A DNA stretch of 64,000 nt from the NCBI GenBank assembly GCA_965140735.1, contig OZ223306.1:3596001-3660000 (forward strand). The letters run 5' to 3'. The stretch is from Fusibacter_A sp965140735 (lineage in GTDB: Bacteria; Bacillota; Clostridia; Peptostreptococcales; Acidaminobacteraceae). Under the pieces are notes generated by a model. The model was given only the letters and a program-made list of their open reading frames with translations, had not been told where the DNA came from and searched no databases. Position numbers and translations under genes: made by a program. Position 1 is the stretch's first letter; every line of letters starts with the position of its first letter. Positions 25,844 to 35,091 of this stretch are shown here, one piece after another.

Positions 25844-26143
25844 AAGTTTTTTTTTACCATTTCTATGAGTATACAAGGAAATGATGAGTCCAAAGTGTTA
25901 TTTAATCAGTAACATGTTATCAAGTATAATTGCATCCTTTGGAGTGGATATAATCTTTTTTTGTCCACCATTTATTCAATAAAATGAAACAAAGTATAAA
26001 ATAGCAATGAAGATTCAGTAAATGCTAAAAATACTGTGGGGGGCATATGTTTGTTGAAACCATATTAATTCCATATCTCGTGGGGCTAGCTTCTAATAAA
26101 GCATCTGATACTGTGTCTTTATCCGGTTAAAAAGACTTTTCCA
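25844..26143. other. Spacer between rloB and the EamA gene
   Basis: 300 bases between converging genes. There is a T-rich stretch right after rloB but no strong hairpin. A 27-codon frame (26047-26130) has a G-rich upstream sequence and was considered but not called. Nothing else was recognised. Confidence 0.4.
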
Positions 26144-27004
26144 TCATCCAACCACACACATTGCCACAACCCCTAAAAAGGTCAAAAGAATGCCGAAAAT
26201 CTTAGTGTAATCTCTGGATTCAGAGAGTAGCCTTATGCCTAAAATGCTACTGAAGATAATACTGAGCTGCCTAATCGGTGCGATTAAGCTTACAGGCAGT
26301 ATTTTCATAGCGAAGAGCACAAGGACATAAGTCAACGGTGATAAAATAGCGATAATGAGAGCTTCTTTGAAATGATTTCGAAAGAGGTTTGATACCTTTT
26401 GAGGTGATTTGATCACAAGAGGCATTAAAGCAACAGTACGGCCTATATTGTTTAAAAAATCAAGTATAAAAGGTGAAATGAGTAGTACGGACATGGTATA
26501 TTTATCAATGAGCGTATAACTCGTAACCATTGAGGCACAGAGTAGAGCGAATCCAATAGAGACAGGGCTACGTTTTAGATTTTTAATTTGTAATCCTGAA
26601 AGTGTCATGGTTCCGATTAGAATCAATACAATGCCAAGAATCTGAATACCCTGAAGGGATTCTCCTAAGACAATCAGTGCAAATAGAACTGTAAATACTG
26701 GTGCTACGCCCCTTGTCACTGGATAGATAACGGACAAGTCGCCGACTTTATAAGCTTGGTCTAAAAAGACAAAATAAAAAATATGTGCAATGATACTTAA
26801 AGCACAAAATAAAATACCGGAGAGTGTTAAGGCAAACGAAACTCTTGTTAGCGTAAAAGCAATTAATGGGATGTAGAGGATACAGGTCATTAAAGTGAAT
26901 AGCCAAACAAAGAGAATACCGCCTTGCACTCTTTTTAATATATAATTCCAATAGGCATGCATCACAGTGGATAGGATCACCAGTAAAAGTGCAATTGAAC
27001 TCAT
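26144..27004 (-). CDS. EamA/DMT-family transporter
   Basis: A 286-residue membrane protein with ten hydrophobic segments in two EamA repeats (about residues 1-135 and 145-286), the drug/metabolite transporter fold that exports amino acids, nucleotides or other metabolites. The first repeat ends in the typical LGESLQGIQILGIVLILIG pattern. An open frame extends 46 codons upstream, but the ATG at 27004 has GGAGGT seven bases before it. It is divergent from a LysR regulator with a 27-base palindrome between them, so control by that regulator is likely. Confidence 0.85.
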   Translation of the reverse strand: MSSIALLLVILSTVMHAYWNYILKRVQGGILFVWLFTLMTCILYIPLIAFTLTRVSFALTLSGILFCALSIIAHIFYFVFLDQAYKVGDLSVIYPVTRGVAPVFTVLFALIVLGESLQGIQILGIVLILIGTMTLSGLQIKNLKRSPVSIGFALLCASMVTSYTLIDKYTMSVLLISPFILDFLNNIGRTVALMPLVIKSPQKVSNLFRNHFKEALIIAILSPLTYVLVLFAMKILPVSLIAPIRQLSIIFSSILGIRLLSESRDYTKIFGILLTFLGVVAMCVVG

Positions 27005-27025
27005 AAAATACCTCCATAAATAATC

Positions 27026-27052
27026 TATATAACAATCATAATTTGTTATATA
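27026..27052. promoter_or_regulatory. 27-bp palindrome, likely LysR operator
   Basis: TATATAACAA is inverted perfectly as TTGTTATATA across seven bases. It lies in the 138-base divergent spacer between the EamA and LysR genes, the usual place for a LysR-type binding site. Confidence 0.65.
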
Positions 27053-27142
27053 ATATTTAACAACTGCATATATTAGATAATAAAAATTAAAAAAATAGAT
27101 ATTTAATATGAGATGAGACCAATTAACTATAGGAGTGTGCAA

Positions 27143-28006
27143 ATGTATTTCATAGGTATAGAGGCTTTTTTAGCCATCATAGAAAGTGGCAGCATATCAA
27201 AAGCAGCTGATCTGTTGCATATCTCGCAGTCGTCTGTGAGTTATAGGCTAAAGACCTTGGAAAATGAGCTTGGGTTTAAACTTTTAGAACGAAATCAAGG
27301 TGTCAAGGGCATCACGTTAACGGGTCAAGGCCATAGCTATTTAAATGTAGCAGAGAAACTTATGATCTTGAAAAATGAAACAGATCATATCAAAGAGGCT
27401 GATTATAAGATTAACTTGAAAATCGGCGTGGCGGATAGTATTAGTTTATTTTTATTGCCAGAACTCTACAAGGGGATTTGTGAAAGCTTTGAAGTCGTAA
27501 GACCTTCTGTCTTGACCCAACATACCATTGAAACTTATGAGAGTATCAAGGCGAAAGATATCGATGTTGGATTTGTAAAAGGTGAATTTAACATGCCAAA
27601 TGTATTTGTTAAGAAGATCATCGATGAAGAAATGGTACTCGTCAGATATGGTGATGCCTTGAAATATACTCAACCAATAGAGGCAAGTGCACTTGAAAGT
27701 AAAGATGAAATATTTATGGATTGGGGATATGCCTATCAAGTTTGGCATGATAATTGGTGGAAGCCCAATGATTACCTGATCCGAGTGGATGCAGCTCATC
27801 TGATATTTGATATGCTAGACCATGAAGCAAAATGGGCAATTGTACCAAGATCGATCTATGAGGCCCTTGCAATTAAAGGGAAATTCATTGAACAGAAGTT
27901 AACTTCAAGTCCGCCGAGGCGATCAGGTTATATGATTTATCATAAATACGTGGATAAATTGAAAAAACCCATTATTTCATATATAGAGCAGTATTTTAAG
28001 CTATAA
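27143..28006 (+). CDS. LysR-family transcriptional regulator
   Basis: A 287-residue LysR regulator. The N-terminal winged helix-turn-helix shows ESGSISKAADLLHISQSSVSYRLKTLE (about residues 14-40), and the C-terminal part is the periplasmic-binding-like effector domain. The ATG at 27143 is preceded by ATAGGAGTG; an ATG ten codons earlier has no ribosome site. It is divergent from an EamA exporter and followed by a sensor kinase gene 53 bases later. Its most likely targets are itself and the EamA gene. Confidence 0.88.
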   Translation: MYFIGIEAFLAIIESGSISKAADLLHISQSSVSYRLKTLENELGFKLLERNQGVKGITLTGQGHSYLNVAEKLMILKNETDHIKEADYKINLKIGVADSISLFLLPELYKGICESFEVVRPSVLTQHTIETYESIKAKDIDVGFVKGEFNMPNVFVKKIIDEEMVLVRYGDALKYTQPIEASALESKDEIFMDWGYAYQVWHDNWWKPNDYLIRVDAAHLIFDMLDHEAKWAIVPRSIYEALAIKGKFIEQKLTSSPPRRSGYMIYHKYVDKLKKPIISYIEQYFKL

Positions 28007-28058
28007 TATAAATAAGAACAGCCATAGGATAAAAATACAGATACGGGGGTATCTAAGA

Positions 28059-29642
28059 TTGAAAAATATGAAGCTTCAGCAGAAGTTAACTATTGTGATC
28101 ATTTTTCTAATTGTATTTTCCACAGGGATTAGCAGTTATTTTGTAAGTCGGTTTGAACTCAATCGCATGGAAAAAATCATGGAAAATAATCTGTTTAATG
28201 TGGCAAATATTTTAGCAGATTCTGATATTATAAGTGGCGGGTTATATCATAAATCTTCAGATGACATCCAGGCATATGTTGAAAAAAAACTGGAAACTCT
28301 AACGGATGTAGAGATCATTACCATAGCAGATATGGATGGCATAAGGTATGGACATCCCAATGCAAATCGGTTAGGAGAAACTTTTGTTGGGGGTGATGAG
28401 CAAAGAGTCATAGAAGAAGGCGCGACGTATGCATCTATTGCTACAGGGACATTGGGTCAATCGGTGAGGGTCTTTGCACCTGTTTACTATGAGGGTAAAC
28501 AAGTGGGGTTTGTCATGGCGGCACATTTGTTTGACGATGTGATGATTGCACGTAAAAGTATCGAAAAGAGTATTCTCATTTACACTTTTATTGGCATTAT
28601 CGTAGGGACTATTGGTGCGGTGGTAACGGCCCTATTCATCAAGAAAAGTCTCTTGGGACTTGAACCTTATGAAATCGTTCAACTTTATCATGAAAAGGAT
28701 GCCATGATTAAATCATTACATGAAGGTATCCTTGCAATTGATGAAGATCAAAAAATTACAATGATCAACGATTCCACCATAAAAATATTAAGACTTACAG
28801 ACGATGACGTCATCGGAAAAGATGTCACGACTTTGTTTCCAACGACTAAACTCACACGTGTTCTTGAGACTGGAATCGCCGAATATGATAAAGGACAAGA
28901 AATCAATGGGGCAAACATTATGACGAATCGAGTGCCCATACTAGACGGCGAAAAAATCGTAGGCGCACTGGCAACTTTTAGAGATCATACTGAAGTAGTC
29001 GCCATGGCAGAGGAAATCACAGGGGTTAAGCAAATCGTGGAAGCGCTCAGAGCGAATACACATGAATTTATGAATAAACTCCATGTGATTATTGGACTCA
29101 TTGAGATCGGTGATAATGCTCTTACTCGAGATTATATCTTAGAGCTTAAACATTCTCAAGAAAACATCAAGGAAATGGTCTTTGAAAAAATTGATAATCC
29201 AATGATAGGTGCTTTACTACTTGGCAAACTCAACCGAGCAAAGGAAGAACACATTGATCTGCACTTATCAGAAGATAGTTCTTTAAAGGCCCTAGATTAT
29301 GGGCTCAACTATCAAGCTTTTATCATCATTTTAGGCAATTTAATCGAAAATGCCATTGAAGCGATCAGACGTAAAGATGATGAAAACGGGAGTATAGAAG
29401 TCTATTTAAATGATATTGGTTTAGAGGTTACCATTCAGATTACGGATAATGGCGTCGGTATTGACGCGGCATGTGTGCCTAAAATATTTGATCGTGGTTT
29501 TACGACAAAGCCAGGGAGTAACGGAATTGGACTTGATATTGTAAATGCAACAATCAAAAGACTGGGTGGTAAAATTGAGGTAGACTCCATTTTAGGTGAG
29601 GGGAGTACTTTTACTGTGATAATTCCAAAGGAGGCAATATAG
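28059..29642 (+). CDS. CitA/DcuS-family sensor histidine kinase (malate/citrate type)
   Basis: A 527-residue membrane sensor. Two membrane segments (about 8-30 and 172-195) enclose an external Cache/PASC sensor domain, followed by a cytoplasmic PAS domain (about 215-320), a short dimerisation helix with phospho-acceptor His335 in THEFMNKLHVI, and the HATPase domain with NLIENAIEA, DNGVGID and GSNGIGLDI. This order is that of DcuS, CitA and Bacillus MalK. Translation probably starts at the TTG at 28059 after GGGGGT; an ATG three codons later is farther away. The malic enzyme and 2-hydroxycarboxylate transporter downstream point to malate or citrate as signal. Confidence 0.9.
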   Translation: MKNMKLQQKLTIVIIFLIVFSTGISSYFVSRFELNRMEKIMENNLFNVANILADSDIISGGLYHKSSDDIQAYVEKKLETLTDVEIITIADMDGIRYGHPNANRLGETFVGGDEQRVIEEGATYASIATGTLGQSVRVFAPVYYEGKQVGFVMAAHLFDDVMIARKSIEKSILIYTFIGIIVGTIGAVVTALFIKKSLLGLEPYEIVQLYHEKDAMIKSLHEGILAIDEDQKITMINDSTIKILRLTDDDVIGKDVTTLFPTTKLTRVLETGIAEYDKGQEINGANIMTNRVPILDGEKIVGALATFRDHTEVVAMAEEITGVKQIVEALRANTHEFMNKLHVIIGLIEIGDNALTRDYILELKHSQENIKEMVFEKIDNPMIGALLLGKLNRAKEEHIDLHLSEDSSLKALDYGLNYQAFIIILGNLIENAIEAIRRKDDENGSIEVYLNDIGLEVTIQITDNGVGIDAACVPKIFDRGFTTKPGSNGIGLDIVNATIKRLGGKIEVDSILGEGSTFTVIIPKEAI

Positions 29643-30317
29643 ATGATTAGGGTTCTTGTTGTTGAAGATGATCCCATGTTGGCTGAGATTCACAGAAAGT
29701 TTATCAATAGTACCGAAGGATTCGATGTGATCGGTATCGCGGGTGATGGTGTTACTGCACTTGAGTTTTTAAAAGAGAAACCCGTGGATTTATTGATTTT
29801 AGACATCTATATGCCCAAAATGGATGGACTCACTTTGATTGAAGAGATGAGACATGCCTCAATTTCATCAGACATGATTTTAGTCACAGCATCTAAGGAT
29901 GTTGAACAAGTGGAACGAGCACTCAAATATGGCGTATTTGATTATCTCGTAAAGCCTTTTGAATTCGAGCGACTCAAAAGAGCTCTAATACAGTATAAAA
30001 GTAGGGTTGAGATGTTAGATTCAAGTTCCACTGTTGAGCAAGGTCAAATTGATCGAATGCTCATGAGAGAACGTGACCTGCCTCTGATCGAATTGCCAAA
30101 AGGATTACATGCGAAAACTCTGGAACGTGTCAGAAAAGCAACTCAGATATGTGCAGAGGATTTTGTAGATATCGAGGCTATAGCAGAGGGCCTTGATGTT
30201 TCTAAAGTCACGATTAGGCGGTATCTGGAGTATTTGGCACAGCTTGAAGAAATAGAAATTCAAATGAATTATGGCACAAGAGGACGGCCTTCTTTTAAAT
30301 ATAAGCAGAAAAGTTAG
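29643..30317 (+). CDS. CitB/DcuR-family response regulator
   Basis: A 224-residue response regulator. The receiver domain (1-122) has phospho-acceptor Asp54 in LILDIYMPKMDG, with the conserved Lys in VKPF. The C-terminal region from about 160 is the winged helix found in CitB, DcuR and MalR (ALATE-like helix EAIAEGLDVSKVTIRRYLEYL). It starts directly after the kinase stop, so the two are cotranscribed. It most likely activates the malic enzyme and transporter genes beyond the terminator at 30352. Confidence 0.9.
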   Translation: MIRVLVVEDDPMLAEIHRKFINSTEGFDVIGIAGDGVTALEFLKEKPVDLLILDIYMPKMDGLTLIEEMRHASISSDMILVTASKDVEQVERALKYGVFDYLVKPFEFERLKRALIQYKSRVEMLDSSSTVEQGQIDRMLMRERDLPLIELPKGLHAKTLERVRKATQICAEDFVDIEAIAEGLDVSKVTIRRYLEYLAQLEEIEIQMNYGTRGRPSFKYKQKS

Positions 30318-30351
30318 TTCATAAGAAAATAATGGAGAGGTTACATCGAAA

Positions 30352-30384
30352 AACTTTGATAATAATATATCGAAGTTTTTTTTA
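30352..30384 (+). terminator. Intrinsic terminator after the two-component genes
   Basis: AACTTTGATA pairs with TATCGAAGTT (one wobble) with a six-base loop, and an eight-base T run follows. The malic enzyme gene about 100 bases on must therefore have its own promoter. Confidence 0.7.
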
Positions 30385-30484
30385 TTTAAAAAACAGTTGC
30401 TATATTTGTATAAACAGACGACCACTTGATTATCTTGTACACTATAGATAACAGAAAAAAGTCAAAAAATTTAAGGGGTAGTAA

Positions 30485-31657
30485 ATGGATTATTCAAAAT
30501 TAGCACTTGAATTACATGAGGCAAAACAAGGCAAAATATCAGTGGTTTCAAAGGTTGAGCTTAAAGACAAGCATGATTTAAGTATTGCGTATACACCTGG
30601 TGTTGCAGAACCATGTCGTAAAATTGCAGCAAATAAAGAAGATGTATATAAGTACACTTCTAAAGGCAACCTTGTGGCAATTGTCTCAGATGGCACAGCA
30701 GTTTTAGGGCTTGGTGATATTGGTCCTGAGGCGGCACTGCCTGTTATGGAAGGGAAGTCAGTTCTTTTTAAAAATTTTGCAGATGTAGATGCCTTTCCAG
30801 TGTGTATTGATACAAAAGATGTCGATGAAATCGTCACTTTTGTAAAACAAATTGCACCTACTTTTGGGGGCGTCAATCTCGAAGATATTTCAGCACCAAG
30901 ATGTATTGAAATTGAAAGAAGGTTAAAAGCAGAACTGGATATTCCCGTTTTTCATGATGATCAGCATGGAACTGCAATTGTGGTTGTTGCTGGACTGATC
31001 AATGCACTTAAAGTTGTTGGGAAAAAATGGGCAGATGTCAGAGTAGTCGTTAATGGTCCTGGGGCAGCAGGATCGGCGATTACGAAAATGATCATTAATA
31101 TGGGGGCTGGCGATATTTTAGTTTGCGGTTTAGAGGGCATTCTATATAGAGATAACCCCGAAAATGATGCTCTAAAAGAGAGCCTTGCACAAATGACGAA
31201 TAAAGAAAATAAAAAAGGCGATTTAACAGAGGCACTTAAAGGTGCTGATATATTCATCGGCGTATCGGCACCTAATATTGTGACCAAAGAAATGATTTCT
31301 GAAATGAATACGGGTTCTATCGTGTTCGCCATGGCAAATCCAATTCCAGAGATTATGCCAGATGTGGCTAGAGCAGGTGGTGCAGCAGTGGTGGGATCTG
31401 GTCGTTCAGATTTTGCAAATCAAGTAAACAATGTGCTCGCTTTTCCAGGTATCTTCAGAGGTGCTTTAGATGTCAGAGCGAGTGATATCAATGAAGAAAT
31501 GAAAGTTGCAGCAGCAAAGGCAATCGCAGAAATCATAACATCAGAAGAACTTTCAAGTGAATATGTTATCCCGAATCCATTAGATCCAAGAGTTGCTAAA
31601 GGCGTTTCAAAAGCAGTGGCTGAAGCAGCGCGTGCATCTGGCGTTGCTAGATTATAA
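30485..31657 (+). CDS. Malic enzyme (NAD(P)-dependent malate dehydrogenase, decarboxylating)
   Basis: A 390-residue malic enzyme of the short bacterial type, which converts malate to pyruvate and CO2 with NAD(P)+. Visible motifs are YTPGVAEPC near residue 38, the malate-binding LEDISAPRCIEIERRL, the metal-binding FHDDQHGTAIVV (about 155-166), and the nucleotide fold VVVNGPGAAGSAI near 185. The C-terminal FANQVNNVLAFPGIFRGALD is conserved. It has an AAGGGGT ribosome site and lies 21 bases upstream of the transporter gene. In Bacillus the same combination serves malate fermentation under two-component control. Confidence 0.93.
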   Translation: MDYSKLALELHEAKQGKISVVSKVELKDKHDLSIAYTPGVAEPCRKIAANKEDVYKYTSKGNLVAIVSDGTAVLGLGDIGPEAALPVMEGKSVLFKNFADVDAFPVCIDTKDVDEIVTFVKQIAPTFGGVNLEDISAPRCIEIERRLKAELDIPVFHDDQHGTAIVVVAGLINALKVVGKKWADVRVVVNGPGAAGSAITKMIINMGAGDILVCGLEGILYRDNPENDALKESLAQMTNKENKKGDLTEALKGADIFIGVSAPNIVTKEMISEMNTGSIVFAMANPIPEIMPDVARAGGAAVVGSGRSDFANQVNNVLAFPGIFRGALDVRASDINEEMKVAAAKAIAEIITSEELSSEYVIPNPLDPRVAKGVSKAVAEAARASGVARL

Positions 31658-31678
31658 ACTTATTTAAGGGGGATTAAT

Positions 31679-32989
31679 ATGAGTACAGGTGGAGCGGTAT
31701 TATCAGGACAATTAAGCGCAAAACAAGGTTATAAGATTATGGGAATTCCGATTGAGCTCTTTGCAGTGATTTCGGCGATTGTGTTAGGTGCATCTCTTTT
31801 AGGTGTTTTACCAAAGGGGATGATTGGTGCATTTCCGATCATGATGATTATTGGTGCTATTTTAAATGAGGTAGGCAATAGAACGCCAATCGTTAAAGAT
31901 TACTTAGGTGGCGGTCCTATTGTGGTTATTTTTGGTTCGGCAGCTCTCGTCACTTATGGCATTGTGCCAGAGGCATCAAAAGACATCATGGTGAATTTTA
32001 TCAAGGGTGAAGGCTTTTTAAGTTTTTATATTGCGGCATTGATCACAGGCAGTATTTTAGGCATGGATAAAAAACTATTACTCAGAGCTGCGTTGAGATA
32101 TTTCCCAGTTATTTTGGGCGGTGTTGTTGCGGCTTTAGGGCTCACGGCATTAGTAGGTGGCCTTATGGGTTATGGTGCGAAAGAAGCGGCACTTTATGTG
32201 GCATTGCCTATTATGGGCGGTGGTATGGGTGCTGGTGCAGTGCCTCTATCTCAAATATTTGGAGATGCGCTTGCTGTAGACCCTGCAGAAATCCTTTCTA
32301 AAATGGTACCCGCACTTGCACTTGGGAATGCTATGGCGATTGTAATCGCAGGTCTACTCAACCGAGTTGGCAAGAAAATGACAAATTTAAGCGGCAATGG
32401 AAAGTTGATGGTTAATCAAAGTGACATCAAAGAAGAGACTGTAAATAGTGAACTCAACCTTAAGTCAATGGGAACAGGCTTATTGCTTGCAACGACTTTT
32501 TTCATCCTAGGGACTATGTTGGCAAAATTTATTCCGATTCATTCATATGCGTTGATGATCATCTCAGTGGCTGTGGCCAAATCTTTAGGCGTTATACCGA
32601 AGCAGTATGAGGATTGTGCAGCACAATGGTTCAAATTTGTAATGGCAAACTTCACACCAGCACTTTTAGTGGGTATAGGTGTCGCATATACAGATCTTAA
32701 TGCAGTTATTGCGGCTTTATCGGTCACTTATGTGGTCCTTGTGTTCTTTACGGTGCTTGGCTCTGTTATTGGTGCTGGTTTTGTGGGAAAACTCACGGGT
32801 TTTTATCCAATAGAAGCGGCTATAACAGGTGGGTTATGCATGGCAAACATGGGCGGAACGGGAGATGTTGCAGTATTATCATCGTGTGATAGAATGGAAC
32901 TCATGCCGTTTGCACAAATTTCATCGAGAATCGGCGGCGCATTTATGTTGATCTTAGCCACAGCAATTTTAAAAATGTTCTTAGGATAG
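31679..32989 (+). CDS. 2-hydroxycarboxylate transporter (CitS/MaeN family)
   Basis: A 436-residue secondary transporter of the 2HCT family with about eleven membrane segments, which takes up malate, citrate or lactate with Na+ or H+ or by exchange. The two conserved re-entrant signatures are seen as LPIMGGGMGAGAVPLSQ (about 179-195) and ITGGLCMANMGGTGDVAVLS (about 381-400). It is cotranscribed with the malic enzyme, so malate is the favoured substrate. It has an AAGGGGG ribosome site and is followed by a bidirectional terminator. Confidence 0.93.
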   Translation: MSTGGAVLSGQLSAKQGYKIMGIPIELFAVISAIVLGASLLGVLPKGMIGAFPIMMIIGAILNEVGNRTPIVKDYLGGGPIVVIFGSAALVTYGIVPEASKDIMVNFIKGEGFLSFYIAALITGSILGMDKKLLLRAALRYFPVILGGVVAALGLTALVGGLMGYGAKEAALYVALPIMGGGMGAGAVPLSQIFGDALAVDPAEILSKMVPALALGNAMAIVIAGLLNRVGKKMTNLSGNGKLMVNQSDIKEETVNSELNLKSMGTGLLLATTFFILGTMLAKFIPIHSYALMIISVAVAKSLGVIPKQYEDCAAQWFKFVMANFTPALLVGIGVAYTDLNAVIAALSVTYVVLVFFTVLGSVIGAGFVGKLTGFYPIEAAITGGLCMANMGGTGDVAVLSSCDRMELMPFAQISSRIGGAFMLILATAILKMFLG

Positions 32990-33028
32990 TTGCTTTAATG
33001 AGCTAAATAGATGAGATTTTAATAAAAT

Positions 33029-33086
33029 AAAAGAGACCTTGGTAAAAAGCTTTTTAAAAGATGCATTTTTATCGAGGTCTCTTTTT
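33029..33086. terminator. Bidirectional terminator between transporter and YbjQ-like gene
   Basis: Long arms with AAAGAGACCT and AGGTCTCTTT plus further A/T pairs, with T runs on both strands. It serves the rightward transporter operon and the leftward YbjQ-like gene. Confidence 0.75.
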
Positions 33087-33109
33087 CTATTTGTAGTATT
33101 AGCTTTTGT

Positions 33110-33430
33110 TTATCTTATAATTACAGCAGTTCCAGCAGCAGTAACCATGAGCATGTTGTTAGAAGCGCCAAGTACTTCATAGTCGATATCCACGCCAATA
33201 ACAGCGTTTGCACCCAGTTTTCTAGCACGGTCTTCCATTTCTTTTAGAGCAGCGGATCTTGCATCTATCAGTTCACCTTCATAGGAATTAGATCGCCCAC
33301 CAAAAAAATTAGTGAGTCCAGCAGCGAAATCTTTTACGAAATCCACACCATTGATAACTTCACCAAAGACAATACCTTTGTACTCAATCACTTCTTTGCC
33401 TTCGATTTGATTTGTTGTTGTAACAATCAT
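33110..33430 (-). CDS. YbjQ/UPF0145-family protein
   Basis: A 106-residue small protein of the YbjQ family (sometimes called heavy-metal-binding domain), which forms pentamers in known structures; its cellular role is not established. Family features are the start IVTTTNQIEGKEVIEYKGIVFGEVI, the middle GGRSNSYEGELIDARSAALKEM and the closing ANAVIGVDIDYEVLG. The AAGGAGGT ribosome site is very strong. It stands alone between a terminator and a rightward operon. Confidence 0.88.
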   Translation of the reverse strand: MIVTTTNQIEGKEVIEYKGIVFGEVINGVDFVKDFAAGLTNFFGGRSNSYEGELIDARSAALKEMEDRARKLGANAVIGVDIDYEVLGASNNMLMVTAAGTAVIIR

Positions 33431-33644
33431 GATTATACCTCCTTATGAAATAAATGTTATTTTGAATGACTTTTTTTCGTGTTTTTTGTTTCTTTAAGTT
33501 ATAATAACAAAAAAGGGTTAAAAAAGTGTTAAAGAAATAGAAAAGGTCTAATAAATGAGTGATAAAAGAATATGTTGATATGACTAAATTTAGGGTATAA
33601 AAAACGGATAATGGTTTGTTTAGTAGGGGTTCAAAGGGGGAACA

Positions 33645-35078
33645 ATGGAAAGAATATTAAAGTTGGGAATGCTAGTTGTTTTCATAATAAGTATATGGAT
33701 GCTACCAGGGTGCGGCAATCAACTTGAAAAAGGTGATTTATTAGATCCGAATAAGCCCATTACCGTAACGGTTTGGCATTATTACAATGGTAACATTAAG
33801 GAATCTTTTGATACCTTAGTAACAGAATTTAATGAAACGATTGGGATGGAAAAGGGGATTGTTGTTGAAGCCAAGAGCCAAGGAGATGTCAATCAGTTGG
33901 CAACAGCGGTATTTGATTCTGCAAATCAATCAATCGGGGCGTCTCCTATGCCTGATATATTTGCATCCTATGCTGACAATGCCTACAGGGTAAATAAGAT
34001 TACAAAGTTGGTTCCTTTGGAAAACTATTTTTCAGAAAAAGAAATCAATACCTATAGACATGAGTTTTTAGAAGAAGGTCGCTTTTCAGCAAACAACCAG
34101 CTTTTCATTGTGCCGATTGCAAAGTCAACGGAGAATTTATTCATTAATAAAAGCTATTGGGAAAAATTCGCTTCTGAAAATGGCTTTACGGATGAAGACT
34201 TAAGCACGTGGGAAGGTCTTTATGACGTTGCAAAAGCATATTATGAAAAAACAGGCAAAGGTTTCTTTGGAATTGATGCGAGTGCTAATTTTATGCTTAC
34301 AGTGTCTATGCAGTTAGATACAGAAATGTTTGATTATTCAGGTGATCATGTCACCTTTAATTTGACACCTGAAGTTGCGAAACACATATGGGACTATTAT
34401 TATGTACCCTATGTAAAAGGATACTTTGTAAAAACAGGCAGATTTAGTTCTGACGATGCGAAGACAGGCACTGTACTTGCCTATATTGGCTCCACTGCAG
34501 GAGCGGTATATTTTCCGACTGAAGTGACTTTTAGCCAGCAAGAAGTCTATGGAATTGATCCACTTGTATTACCTTATCCACATTTCAAAGATCGCAAATC
34601 GTTTGCTATTCAGCAAGGTGCTGGTATGTGCATCTCAGAAAGTGATGCAGCTCATGAATATGCATCTGCACTTTTTCTAAAATGGTTTACAGAAGCGGAT
34701 CAAAACCTCAAATTTGCAGTGTCTACAGGCTATCTACCGGTAAAAAATGAAGCCTTGGTGGCATCTGAGCTACTCGGTGCTTTAGAAGCTACAAAGCAAA
34801 CGAATCCAGCGATAAAAGCGTCTATTATTACAACGACTCAAATGCTTAAGGACTATGAATTTTATAACAACAAGCCTTTCCTTGGTAGTTATGAAATTAG
34901 AGTTTTACTTGAAAAAAATCTATATGAAAAAATAGTGAGAGATTTAGAACAAATTGAGAATCGTGTGGTGGATGGTGAAGATCGTGAATTTGTTATTGAA
35001 ACCTTAATTTCACAAGACGAATTTGATAAATGGTACAATCAAATGTTGCATGAAGCTGATTTGATATTAAAGCAATAG
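33645..35078 (+). CDS. Family 1 extracellular solute-binding lipoprotein cotranscribed with a GGDEF protein
   Basis: A 477-residue sugar-type solute-binding protein. The signal segment ends MLPGC with lipidated Cys23, and the mature part begins VTVWHYYNGNIKESFDTL, typical of family 1 binders of carbohydrates. No permease or ATPase genes accompany it; instead the next gene, 13 bases on, encodes a Cache-GGDEF protein. It is therefore probably a sensory binding protein that reports a ligand to the diguanylate cyclase rather than a transport component, although it could serve an importer elsewhere. The ribosome site is AAAGGGGG. Confidence 0.85.
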   Translation: MERILKLGMLVVFIISIWMLPGCGNQLEKGDLLDPNKPITVTVWHYYNGNIKESFDTLVTEFNETIGMEKGIVVEAKSQGDVNQLATAVFDSANQSIGASPMPDIFASYADNAYRVNKITKLVPLENYFSEKEINTYRHEFLEEGRFSANNQLFIVPIAKSTENLFINKSYWEKFASENGFTDEDLSTWEGLYDVAKAYYEKTGKGFFGIDASANFMLTVSMQLDTEMFDYSGDHVTFNLTPEVAKHIWDYYYVPYVKGYFVKTGRFSSDDAKTGTVLAYIGSTAGAVYFPTEVTFSQQEVYGIDPLVLPYPHFKDRKSFAIQQGAGMCISESDAAHEYASALFLKWFTEADQNLKFAVSTGYLPVKNEALVASELLGALEATKQTNPAIKASIITTTQMLKDYEFYNNKPFLGSYEIRVLLEKNLYEKIVRDLEQIENRVVDGEDREFVIETLISQDEFDKWYNQMLHEADLILKQ

Positions 35079-35091
35079 AAAGGCATTTCAT

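Noticed and set aside
26047..26130. 27-codon frame, partly hydrophobic start, with a G-rich stretch before its ATG; vaguely like Fst-type toxins
   Set aside because: The hydrophobic segment is short, the C-terminal part is polar, no promoter or antisense RNA was found, and the resemblance is weak.
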